NCBI GenBank assembly: GCA_051294375.1
Contig: CM119267.1
Location: 25,497,293-25,561,292 of the forward strand
Direction of reading: 5' to 3'
Source of the DNA: Paraspadella gotoi
Lineage: Eukaryota > Chaetognatha
DNA: 64,000 nt
The notes beneath the pieces were generated by a model, which had not been told where the DNA came from, did no database searches, and saw only the letters and a program-made list of their open reading frames with translations. Within the stretch, counting starts at the first letter, position 1; the number at the start of each line of letters is the position of its first letter. The translations under genes and the position numbers were made by a program. This document shows, one piece after another, positions 43,732-54,900 of this stretch.

Positions 43732-45784
43732 ATGACTTCTTCGGAGGGGTTGCTGAATTTTGTGAATCAACTCCAAAATCTGGAAGTCTCGATGGGTATT
43801 TTCCTGCTCGAGTTGAGTCTCAAGGTGTCCGCCTTTTACGACACCAAATTCATGGTTATCGTGGATTTTCCCGAAGGACGCAAGGTTGCGGGCAAGCCGG
43901 AGATGGTTCAGGCCTTCGTCGACGGTCATCTGCAACCGTTGCCGAGCGACTGCAAGGTCGAGCTCAAAACCGTCGTCCCGGACATCGTCGAGACACCGCT
44001 CGTTGGTCGTCAGACGCCCACCCAAGTCGGTGACTCCACTGCCTGTTCCACGAAGCGAGACGCGAGGTTGTTTTTAAGAAAAATGTCGACGTAGTTTGAA
44101 GTTTTTTTTTATCGTCGCAATCGCTAAGCGTTTGCGACGATATTGTAACGCTTTTGACCATAAGTGGCGTTGTCGTCGGCGTCGGCGTTCCAAATTATAG
44201 ATCGCCTTTTTTATGATTAAATTTGGGTGTATGAAGCTGAAAATTTATATACAGCTTCTCATCACCGATGTGCTTAAAATTGAGTCTGGACAGTTATTAA
44301 ATGTTTTGTTTACGTTTTATCTAAACAAACAAAGTTTCTCTCTTTTATTTTCATATTTCTCTCTCTCTCTCTTTTCTCTTTAAATTACATGTCTCTCTCC
44401 TTCTCTCTTTACCCTATTCACTGATTCATTATCATAGGGAAAAAAAACGAGTCTGCAGCTGGCTCTGCAGGGGCTTATTCTTTTTCTCTCTTTTCTCCTG
44501 CTGCTTCTGCTGCTGCCTTTTGATTTCTTTCTTTGCAGCTGGCTCTGCAGGGGCTCTTTCTTTTTCTCTCTTTTCTGCTGCTGCCTTTTGATTTCTTTTT
44601 TTTTTCTCTCTTTCTCTCTGCGTTTTTATTTTAAAAAAAATTGAAATAGGCTTGAACTCGTAAAATTAGGCATCGCATTCGTGCATGTTATCATTTTGCT
44701 ATCGCAACATCGGATTTTTATTTCGTTTTGACAATTAAATTAATTTTTTTTTTTTTAAATGGATGGAATTTTTTTTTCCTTTCTATTCTGTCTTTAAACT
44801 CTTTATATTTATTCTTTTCTTCTTTTTCTTTCTGTTTATAAATTATTTTTCTTTTCTCAAATTTGATTTTTTTTAGTATCAAAATTAGTCGTCAATCCAG
44901 ATTTTTCTTATGCGATTGCGACGATCCTATTGCTTTTAAGATTTTTTTTGTTTTTTTTTTAATTGCGCTACCCACCCCGACTCCCTCACAGACCTCGCTT
45001 CACGTATCCGAATTCCACTGCGCATCAATCTTTCGTGTCGACGTACGATTATGAGCCAACGACGTCTGGCCGTGTCTTGCCGATTTTAGTCGAGTCTCCC
45101 GTCCCGGATTCGCCTCTCGGCCGTAAAAGGCCTTGGCAATCTCACATGAAGTGCGAGGTATCTCCTGCGAAGATCGCCAAGGAAGTTAAGATCGAAGCCA
45201 ACTTGGACGAATCCTGTATCATTTTCGATGAGGAGGACGAGGATTCACAAAAGCATCCCAACGAAATCGAGGACGACGATTACCAGCCGGAAATTGTGGC
45301 CAAACTCGCCGAGGCCATAAAGTCCCGCGCTCCTAACACGACTAATCATCATCATCATCATGACTTAAACGGAAAGGATCAGTTATGCCGCATTGCGATG
45401 GCGCAGCAATACTCGTACGACGACGTAAAGGTGAAAGATTCCCCGGGCTTCAAAGTGATCGCGAGCATAGTTTACGCCAAGGCGAGAGAGCTTGCCGCCG
45501 AATGTCCTATTCCTAACTACAAAGGACCCGAAGTAAACAACTTCATTCATCAAGAGTACCTGGCCTGGTTCGCCCAGACGTTTCCCCGTTTGTGCGACAC
45601 CAAAGCTATAGTTCTCTTTCGCTCACGAATGCAAATAGTTTTTCAAAAGATTCGCAAGAGGTTTTTCCCTCAACAACAATCTCAGTTCCAGCAGCAACAA
45701 ATGCTTAAGCAGCAAAAGAATCAGCACAAGCAGGGGCATTCTAAAGGGATGGTCTCCTTGCCCTCCGGAGATCCTATTGTTTAG
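43732..45784 (+). CDS. Unknown two-exon gene, 375 aa
   Basis: Not recognised. Exons 43732-44066 and 44992-45784, phase 2 across the intron (GCGAG|GTTG ... CCTCACAG|ACC); the matching phase and strong acceptor support the join. The N-terminal part (LLNFVNQLQNLEVSMGIFLL, then KFMVIVDFPEGRKVAGKPEM) looks like a small alpha/beta domain. The middle holds a nuclear-type basic motif (LGRKRPWQSHMK), an acidic stretch (IIFDEEDEDSQK) and a His run. A conserved-looking helical segment FKVIASIVYAKARELAAECP ... YLAWFAQTFPRL ... RSRMQIVFQKIRKRFF follows, then a Gln-rich tail. It may be a nuclear protein with a small DNA- or protein-binding helical domain. The intron is almost entirely the element at 44111. 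Confidence 0.7.
44111..44950. mobile_element. Intron-filling element, copy B
   Basis: Same element as 19254-19990: begins ATCGTCGCAATCGCTAAGCG, has the inverted partner GCGATTGCGACGAT at 44912-44925 and the shared right edge TGCTTTTAAGATTTTTT. The block CTGCAGCTGGCTCTGCAGG occurs in part twice here (about 44452 and 44536), so there is an internal duplication. It fills most of a 925-bp intron. Confidence 0.7.
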
Positions 45785-46493
45785 GGTGAGTTGTGATATC
45801 ATTTAATAAACTGGGGATGAATATTACATCTTGAATTGCGTATACGTCATTATAATAATATTACAAATACGTAGGTGGTGTCAATTTTGAGAATTAGTCT
45901 GTGGGTTCACCATATCCGTTCTTTTTTTTTTCTAAGGTTTCCCGACTCTCGCTCGACGCAGTGACTCGGGAACAGAAGCGGAAAAGATATTGATCATCAC
46001 ATTAAAACTTTATTCTCAAGAGGCTCATCTAATCAACTTGTACTTCGTCGATTTCGTAATTCGACACATCCTAGGATCCAAATTATTTCCATTTAATTGT
46101 TGGGGGGACATCAACTCTCACCAATCGAGCTTACCAAGAGATTAATTGTCTAATAGTCAAGACGAGATATTGAAACTCTGACTAACCGTAATTTTTCACT
46201 TTTAGTCTTCATCGTAATTTACTTGTTTATTTTGGATTCAAGGTTTCTCTACCTTCGAGATAATTTTACCATGAATTTTAGCACTCTGAAATGCTTATTG
46301 ATTTTATTGAGGTCTTTGATTTCCAGTGTTTTATTCCTTTCCAGATATATACCGAATCGCTGATGCCGTGCGGTGTCAATCGGTGCCGGTACCATATGTC
46401 AGTCAATCTATTTATGATTTGAGTTCAAAAAAGTGAAAGAGACAGAAATTGAAACGAATTTCTATGATTACTCCGTAAACTTCGATTTCCATC
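45785..46493. other. Intergenic, nothing recognised
   Basis: 709 bp of mixed composition without a supported ORF or repeat. Confidence 0.45.
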
Positions 46494-48186
46494 ATGTTCT
46501 GGTCGTTAGTCTTCCTCGGTTTCCTTTATTTCTTTTACAAAATCTTTCGCTCCTTCCGTCCGCTCATCGAACTCTTCCGTCGCTTCTGGTCGGCGCTCTT
46601 CGGCTACGGCATCAACGTCCTTCTATACGTCCTTTCCGGCAATCCGGCGTTACACGACTCCGCCCTTCCGGCGCTTTTGCTCTTCGGTGGCGCCGACCCC
46701 AACTTTCGTTTGTCGCCTATGGAAGAAGTGACGACGCTGGTTCGTGCCGTGCGATCGGCCAAAAGCGATCGGGTGCTGGAAAGACTCGCGCGCGCGGGAG
46801 GGAATTTGCGTTGGTGCAACCGAAAGGTGAAAGGAATTACGTATAGGATGAAGTAAGAAAGCTTGAGGGGTATTGAAGGCGTGAAGAAATAGAGGGACAA
46901 TAATGGTATATTTCACGAAGAGTAGAAACGAGAGAATGTATCGCTAGACAAAATATACTGAGGGGCAGGAGGAGGAGGAAAAAGAAGAAGAGGAAGAGGA
47001 GAATTGGACGGCAGGCTAAATCCTCCTCTGGAAAGATTATTATAAATTATTTATTTGATGCGATAAACCTTTCGTTTTCGTTGTTGTTATGATTTAGAGA
47101 AAAAACAAAGTTTTTAATTGTGTGACAACGAATTTAATTAGAGATACGGACATGTTTCGGCTCACATTTCACATTTCAAAACGCTGATGAAGGCTCGAAA
47201 TGTGAGCCGAAACATGTCCGTATCTCTAATTAAATTCGTTGTAACACAATTAAAAACTTTGTTTTTTCTCTAAAATTATTTATTATAATTAAAACTTTTT
47301 ATTTATATAATTTGGACCAAAAAAATAATTTTTTTAGGGCGGGACCTTGTTGCATTTTGCGGCCCGAGAAGCGAATCTCGTCAGCGTCGCTTTTCTTATC
47401 CGCGAAAAACTCCAAGTGAACGCGCGCGACGCCGCTGGAGAGACGCCGCTGATGAGCGCCGTTCGCGCCTGGCGCCAAACTGACGGAGTCAACGTTTTGT
47501 GGCTTTTGCGCGAAAACGGCGCCGACGCTCTGGCCGTTAATTCTGACGACGCCACCATCCTCCATATTCTAGTCGACTCTGCGAAGACTGCACCGTCCGA
47601 CGGCGTATCTTCCCCGTCGCAGACCGATCTTTCCGTCCAATCTGTCCAGCGAGTCGTAAGCTTCGCCATTGACGTCGGCGTCGATCACCGGCGGAGAAAT
47701 TGCCGCGGCGAGACGGCAGCTGAAGCGGCTGCGGCGTTGGGCCGCGGATTCGACACGCTGCGCTCGGCTCTGGAACGACCCGTTACCTCCTTGGGCTTCC
47801 AACCATTTTCTTTGACGACCGATCCTTTTGGCGGGAGAACTGCGGCGCCGTTGCCTCTACGGACGACACCGCCGTCTTACGGCGCTGGCTTTTCCTCGAT
47901 ATCTCCGTCCGAATCAGTGCCGTCGCCGGTCGTTCCCTCCGCCCCGTCCCAAGACAACATCGGGGTCAATTTCGGCTCCGCGGGCGACGCTGCGGAAGCC
48001 ACAGCCGCACCCGGCGCCGCTCGATCGAACCTTGCCGATGCCGAGTGCTGCATCTGCTTAGACCGCGTCACGGAAACGGCCTTGGTTCCCTGCGGTCATT
48101 GTGTCTGCGATGATTGCGCGGGAGACTTGAACTTCTGTCCCATCTGCAGGCAGAGGGTCAGGGAGACGTTGAGGATTTATAAATAA
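46494..48186 (+). CDS. Membrane-anchored ankyrin-repeat RING-finger protein (putative E3 ligase)
   Basis: Exons 46494-46826 and 47338-48186, phase 0, 393 residues. The N-terminus is a hydrophobic anchor (FWSLVFLGFLYFFYKIF). Ankyrin-like repeats follow from about residue 55, clearest at LFGGADPNFRLSP, GTLLHFAAREANLVSVAFLI with LQVNARDAAGETPLMSAV, and NGADALAVNSDDATILHILV. A Pro/Ser-rich linker leads to a C-terminal RING at about 348-385: CCICLDRVTETALVPCGHC ... CDDC ... CPIC, which keeps all eight zinc ligands in the C3HC4-like order. It is expected to act as an E3 ubiquitin ligase at a membrane; the substrate is unknown. The intron carries a solo LTR and a large palindrome, but both splice sites are intact. 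Confidence 0.85.
46857..47035. mobile_element. Solo LTR with 5-bp target duplication
   Basis: 169-bp relative of the LTRs at 21993 and 23729 (a few substitutions and a short deletion), flanked by GAAAG on both sides (46857-46861, 47031-47035). It is a classic solo LTR left after recombination, located in the intron of the ankyrin-RING gene, 30 bp after its donor site. Confidence 0.88.
47093..47274. repeat. Near-perfect palindrome (78-bp arms) with hammerhead-like motif
   Basis: Arms 47093-47170 and 47197-47274 are equal in length and complementary with a single mismatch; the loop is 26 bp. The right half reads CTGATGA (47184), a GGCTC/GAGCC stem, GAAA (47209) and CATGTC, i.e. the order of a hammerhead ribozyme core, with one extra A after CTGATGA. 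A related motif occurs at 55972. This resembles the hammerhead motifs reported in Penelope-like retroelements. It ends 63 bp before the exon 2 acceptor. Confidence 0.75.
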
Positions 48187-48544
48187 ATTCTCCCTCTTTC
48201 TTCCTTGCTTCGTTCGGGGAGTAATTGACTTAATAATTTATTTTATCGACTTTTATCTTTCTTATTATTAAATACAGGAGACTTAATATTTGAAAATGCT
48301 ATTTCGCTTTTTCCAACCAAATTTGATAAGATTTTGCGTAAAGTATCCCAATGGCTGTAGTGTACAAATGGGACTATCGAGGCGATTTTCAATATTTTAC
48401 CCCTGGCATAATTTGCTCAACAGGCATAATTTGGTCAGCTTTCAGAATTTGGTCAATAAATCAATCAATTAATCAATCAATCAGAGAGAGATAGTGAGAC
48501 TGAGAGGGAAACTTTTAAAAATTTTAATAAATATGTCTTTTGGT

Positions 48545-48845
48545 TTTTTAATTTAAACTCTTTTCCACTCCTACGATTCCATCAAAAATTTATATCCCGC
48601 TTAATCACATACTTTCCTACCCATATACAAAATTTCATTCCAATCCATCCATCCAATCACAAAGTATTTGGAGTATAATGCTAAGGGGGGATGGACGGAC
48701 AGACACCATTTTTTTTGCATAATTTATCATAATTTGATGTTCTGACATGATATAAGTGAATGCCCGACAAGATTGGGGGGTGGACAGACGGACCGACAAA
48801 GTGAATTATAGAGTTGAAATCTGTGATAAGCAGATCCGACTAAAA
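48545..48845. repeat. Dispersed repeat, intact copy
   Basis: About 300 bp. Shares blocks such as CAAAATTTCATTCCAATCCA, GATATAAGTGAATGCCCGAC and GCAGATCCGACTAAAA with 55110-55314 plus 56058-56187, where the same repeat is split by an insertion. Confidence 0.75.
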
Positions 48846-48880
48846 GGCGGGTTAAGCGCCCCGTCCCTCTTAACTGCTAG

Positions 48881-48952
48881 GCGGCCACCGGGCTAGAACC
48901 CCTGAGCTTTGGGTTGGGAGGCGAATGACTTGCCTCCGGCACCAATGGCCGC
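48881..48952 (-). repeat. tRNA-like sequence, possible SINE head
   Basis: On the minus strand a 72-nt segment starts GCGGCCA and ends TGGCCGC, a perfect 7-bp acceptor-like stem, and contains GGTTCTAGCCC close to a B box. A D-stem cannot be drawn and the anticodon arm is irregular (GGAGGC/GCCTCC with a long loop), so it is not a working tRNA. A tRNA-derived SINE or a chance hairpin are the options. Confidence 0.3.
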
Positions 48953-50036
48953 TGATGAACGGTTGGTGGATTTTAGTCCACCATAGGGCAATAGAAATGG
49001 ATTATCGCGGGGATTTTTGAAATTTGACCTATGACCCGAGATATGGGCCCCTAAAAGGTTAATTTTTTTATTCTGAACAGTTGTAGAAACGTTTATTTGT
49101 CCAGAAAAGTAAATCTATTATTTATTATTATCTATTATTATTATTTCCAGGAACATGAACATAGGAGGTTCATGCTAGCTTTCGTTAGGAGAGAAAAAAT
49201 TAGATCTAAAATGATGGACTCACAATGTTCTAGAACCAAATTCCTATAGTCGATCCCAAACCTTTTTTCATAAAATTTTTATATTTTTGGATAGAGAATG
49301 ACTAGAATAATGTAAATCTTAAGTCTAAATTGGCCTGTGGATTTAGAAGAAATAGACCAAAAACAACCAAAATTCCTCTCCCTTTTTTCAACATTCTCGC
49401 CTTTTAAGTTTTTCGCCGATTCTGACTTCCTCTTACAAACTTATAATTCCGCTAGTTAATTTTTTTTTTCTTAAACGAGCGAGGGTAATCCACAACTTTC
49501 TGTTATTTTATGATTTCTGGGCAAAAAATATAATAAATTACATTAACATTGGGATATTATGAAAGTGTAATATCTAATGAAGCCTGTGAGAGTTAAATAA
49601 TTAAAAAATTCGCTTATTTTATTATTGAAAAATAACATCAGTGAAGAAGTTGAACGTTTTCCGGCTCCTTTCAGTAAACATCCCTGTTCTCTTCAATAAG
49701 ATAATATTTACTTTTTGCTGGTGGAAAAGAAGGATAAATAATAATAATATTTAAATAATATAATAATAATAATATTAGTAAATAATATTTTGTATAATTT
49801 TATAAGCATGCTTGTAAAATCAGACAAGCAAATATTTAAGTGACAACAAATTCACATTTTCTTTATCCAAAAAACTTTATAGTTTTACTAGAGTACAATT
49901 TAGCCTTTTTTCTTTCAGAATCATTAAAAAGAATTTTATTTTCATTTATTCTTATGGGGTGTCATTAGTTTTAAAATTTATTATAATTTTGACTTAGTTT
50001 GACACTCACCCTGTAAGGAGATTTCATGATAAGTAA

Positions 50037-50639
50037 TAAGGCGTAGTAAAATTCCTAAATTTAACTTTAATTAAAATTCTAAAAGTGAGAAATGAACAAC
50101 ATTATACTAATGAACCTTTATGTAATAAAAAATTTTTAATAAATTTTACAATTTACACAGTAGGCCATATTTATAGTTTATTTATACTAGTACTAAACCA
50201 TTAAATGTTAAAATTTCAAAACAGTTTTTTTTTAAATTTTTTTGCAGATTTGGATTCGTCATAAAAAGTTGATAGAAAGAAGTATAACTCTTTTTGAAAA
50301 ATTCCTTCATTAAGTGGGTCAAAAATTAGAAAAAGCTATATTTTAATCTGAAAATCAATTTTTTATATATTAAATATAGTTTTTTTTAATTTTTAACCCA
50401 CTTAATGAAAGAATTTTTAAAAATGATTTATATTTTCTTTTAACAACTTTTGACGAGAAATTCAAATCTGCAATAAAAATTAGGAAAAGCCTATTTTGAA
50501 ATTTTTCGATTTTATAAGGAGAGTACTGCGAAAATTAAAAAACATAAAATTAATTTTTTTTACAAATTAATGTTCATGATGGTATGTTGTTCATAATTGA
50601 CTTTTAGAATTTTCGTATGTAACTTTTCACTACGCCTTA
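50037..50639. mobile_element. Foldback MITE, copy 3 of 3, with 8-bp target duplication
   Basis: 603 bp, perfect terminal inverted repeats TAAGGCGTAGT / ACTACGCCTTA, same palindromic body as the copies at 2536 and 13255. ATAAGTAA immediately precedes and follows it (50029-50036, 50640-50647), an 8-bp target duplication as in hAT- and P-type insertions. Confidence 0.9.
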
Positions 50640-51923
50640 ATAAGTAATTCTAAAATTGTATCTTGTATGTGCCCTATGATTATGTGGCTTCATTTTGGTA
50701 CTATTGCCATCCCTTTATCTTTATTCCTTCAAAAGATATTAGGAAAAAATCAGTTTTTTTTCTCAACCTTCCTTTTAATTTTTTTTTAAAGAAAAATTTC
50801 GCGATTCAAACCGGACTATTTCATTTAAACCTGATCAATTTTTGTCAAAATCATTATAAAATGAAAAAAGAAAAATAGGACAAGCTCTTCAGACACAAAG
50901 CTATCGGAATCGCGAAATTCGAAGTCTCTCATGTAACAGGAACATATAGCAATCCCGTTTGCAATTTTAAGTTTGTAAACTTTCCCTTTCATTTCTATAG
51001 TAAAAATGAGGTTTGAAAATTCTCTGAAGATGGAGTGCATTTCCCCTGGCTTGTTTGATATCAAATCCTTCATCAAATGTGATAAAACGAATAGGACAAG
51101 CTCTTCAGATGTAATGCTATCGGAATCCTGTGTTTTTACAACTGTTTTCTACCCGAATTTCTGGCAATCGCGTTTGCAATTTGGGTAGTCAGATTTGATC
51201 GGAACTCTATTAGAAAAATGTTGAATTTTTTTAAAATCGAGATTCTCGTCTAAATGTTCAAAAGAAGGAATAATAAATTTAAATTTTTAAAAATTTGTTT
51301 CACAATAGATTTTCTACTAAGTTAAGACAATAATGCAAATGATTCCACGAAAAAAAAATGTTGGCCATTTTTTGCCCCCCTCATGGCCCTGTATCATGCC
51401 AGTTGAGCAAATTATGCCAGTTGACTAAATTATGCAAGTTGGTATTGGCGCAGCTACTGGTAATGATTGATAGATCAATTGATTTATAGATTTTTTCAAA
51501 GATTTATTAAGAAGTCTGTTATGATTTGTTATGTTACAATTTGTTATGATCTGTTAAGATAACAAATAAAAAGTCGGAAAATATTACCATGATTTATCAT
51601 CGGATTAGCTTATTTCCGCTTAATTATCGTAGGCAGATCCGACATTGTTTGCTCAAACTTGTTTTCTGGCGTTGGGCCGTGTAGTGTACTCTTGACTCTT
51701 TCTTATGACTCTTTCATTATCGCTTTGAAATATCTGGAACTCTTTAAACTCTTTTTGCGCTTTTACACTTATAAAATTAAACTTGAACAACTTTAAAAAA
51801 ATCTGAAAGCTTCTTGGAGTTAATGGTTATGATCTGTGGTCCTTTTGTATTGGTTAATTCAGTTTTAAATACTTTTCTTTCATATTTCGTAGTTTTAATG
51901 TTTATGTTTTGATTTGTATCGCG

Positions 51924-54900
51924 ATGGAGGGAAGTCGCAATGGCGGCGAACCCGGCGATCTTCTTATAATCGTGATCGACTGTAATCCGTTTTGGTGGGG
52001 CAAGAACGCGGTGGCCGCCGGCGGAGAAGATCGTGACTCCCTATGGCAATGCCTAGACTCAGTGCTGGCGCTCGCCAACGCGCACCTCGTCTTTCACGCG
52101 GACAATGACGTCGCCATCATCGCCTGCTATAATAGCAGAACTAAGTGGCTCAGGTATTGTAAATGTCAAGATTTTCTGATGTTCTCTTTTTTTTCACGTT
52201 TCATGAGACATTCAAATGTGTAAGACGGAGGATAGTTTTTATAATTAGGCAATAGGCAATCAGGCATTAGCTTTTTGTATGATAACGGCGGACAGTGGTG
52301 AGGCGGTTTTAAGTCGACACATTTGCTAAATACTATTAATTAGCGTAGGTTTAATAATTGCCGTGACTAACTTCTACGAATGCGACTTGTTTAATACTTA
52401 ATGTAACACTTAAAAAAAAAACAAAAAACGTTTCGTCTTTTGATGATATTTCCGAGTGGGCGTCTGTTTGAACGCCAATGTCTGTTATGAAACGAAGCCA
52501 AAATTGAGTAATATTTGAATCTGTTATCATTAGGACTAAGGTCCGCAGTTTTCATCACATTTTTGCATCACATCCATATTATGGATCGATTTAAATACAA
52601 AAATATGTTAATAAATGTATATTTTTATTGCTCATTATGTTTTTTGAGGCTGAATAGGAAAATAAATGAATATAACTTATCTTCAAAAAATTAGTCTAGA
52701 AAATATTCAGTTTGAGTAACACTTCCGGTTCAGCAGCATTAAAAACGCTACTTATGGTTTAGCTTTTAAGCTAAAATTAAGTATAATAATTAAATATAAT
52801 AATTCTAAACTAATTATTTTAATCAGTTTTTTTTTTTAATTTAATTACAACAGGTTTCTATCATTTAACACAAATAATTTTATTATAAATTTAATAATTG
52901 ACGCTCGTGGCACTTTGACGCTTCTGTAACACCCTAGGATAATTTTTTTTTCTTTTGAAACTAATACCAATAGATAGCCCATGAAAAGACGAATCGATAG
53001 ACGTGCTCCGTTGAGGGCTACGAGCATTTCTCCCGGTAAAAATTGAATCTAGATTGAATCTATAATTCCATAATGTTTCTAGTTATCAAGAACCGCGTAA
53101 ATCCGTTGCTTCCACCTCCACCGAAATCCTTAACGGCGCCGAGGAAGACGAATCCTACGGAGTCTTTCCCAACGGCGACGCCCTACTTGAGGAAAACTCA
53201 AACTCGGCACCGGACACGGATCTGGGCTCCGCTTCTGGGTAAGTGGAACCGGGTGGGTTTTGTGTTTGGCCGGAGAAGATCAGAAACCGACGGTAAATGA
53301 AAAAACGGGTAATATTAAAAGAATTAATTTCTACGCTCACACTCGTGTTTCATCGTTTCATCGTCCTCACCTTGACCTGTCCTCTCATCTGACCACTATT
53401 CTGTCTCACCACATTCCTTTCAATTTTTGGCATTTTATTCTCTTATCATTTCCTAATAACTTTTCTCATATCTTTTCTTTAATCCCCTTTTATTTTTTCG
53501 CCTTCTCGATTCTTCGAAGCCTCAGAGACGGAAAACTGGAGCGCCTCTCTACTATGAACGATCACGTGACTTTGGGTCTGAAGGCCTTCGTTAAGGAAAA
53601 CTCTGAGGAGGGCGGCGTCGTCGGCGCCGGGAACGATTCCGTCGTCGCCGGCGCTCTGGCCATGGCCTTGTGTTACATCAACAAACGACAGAGGGTGAGC
53701 GTGGAGTGGGAGAGAGTGGAAGAAGATAGAAGATATAGTGATAGGAAAAATAAAAGTCATGAAAAAGAGAGAGAGAGAAAGCAGAAAAAAGGACGTATTT
53801 TAATATTTTTCGTCAGTTTTGTATATTTTTAAATCGGTATTACAACCAGGCGTATGAGCGTTATTAGATACCAAAAAAGTAACACCATGAATTAATTTAT
53901 TTTAAAACAAGTTTGAGCAATCAATGTCGGATCTGCCCACGATCATTAGCTGAAATTAATTAATTAATAAATTAATTATAGTCATATTTGACGTAATATG
54001 ACTATGGAATATTAATATCTGATAGACGAGACTACTAATTTTTAGTTATTGTATAGATTATTTCGAAAAAATAATTCAATTATTTTTTACATAGCTACAA
54101 TTAAATTGGGGTAAAACGGAACACCTTTAAGGAAGTATTCTGTGTTACCTAATATGCTTTTTATAAAGTTTTAGTGATAATTTACTCAGTAATAATAAGA
54201 GTTTGCAATATTTTTTATATAATTAGGTGGAAAAGATTATTATACTATTAATAATACAGTAAAAAAATCTATTTTTAGCAATAAAAAAGTTACAAAAGTT
54301 TGGAATGGAATTTAACGCCTAAATATGGTTAAAAAATTAGTAAAAAAAAAATTAAGATGAAATTAATATAAAAATAATATGAATAAAAATATTTTGAAAA
54401 GGAAATAAAAAATAATCTAAATTTCTAAAGATAAATATAAATGATAAATAAAAAGAATAAGAAAAAATAACATTGGAAATAAAAAAGGGAAAAAAACCAA
54501 TATTAATTGAAAAGGAAGTTGGGGACAAAATGCAGGAATGGAAGGAAATAAAAAACTCAGTCAAAAATACTATAAATAAAAAATATATATAAATTTGTTA
54601 TCTATTGTCATTCAATAATTTTGCAAAACTGAGAACATGGTATTAAAAATTATTTTAAGCACCTAAAAATATAAGATTTTCAATTTTTTATACATAAAAC
54701 ATTAATGAGAAGCTCTATGCTCTTAATAATAGTGTAAGTGTTCCGTTTTACCCCTGGGTGGGGTAAAACGAAACACTTTTCTATTTTTTTAAAAAATGCG
54801 ACCCCTAGGGGCCGCAGGAGAAAAATGAATACATCATCCTGTAGCGGGGACACTTTTCAAGATATATCACCACAAATTTTTTTTTTTTAATAAATTTACT

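Larger units (their letters stand above)
48187..51923. other. 3.7 kb repeat-rich intergenic region
   Basis: Holds two or more relics related to the CAGAAGGCTTC transposon arms (GGGACTATCGAGGCGA at about 48370; ATGGATTATCGCGGGGAT at about 48998), a 300-bp repeat shared with 55.1-56.2 kb (48545-48845), a tRNA-like hairpin (48881), MITE copy 3 (50037) and a diverged direct duplication beginning ATAGGACAAGCTCTTCAGA (50875 and 51091). No gene supported. Confidence 0.6.

Noticed and set aside
48881-48952. Functional tRNA gene
   Set aside because: The acceptor-like stem and B-box-like sequence are present, but no D-stem can form and the anticodon arm is irregular.
53260-53832. 190-codon ORF spanning GTF2H3 intron 2 and exon 3
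   Set aside because: Only the exon 3 part matches TFIIH p34; the upstream part is intron sequence that includes a piece of dispersed repeat also seen near 55.85 kb.
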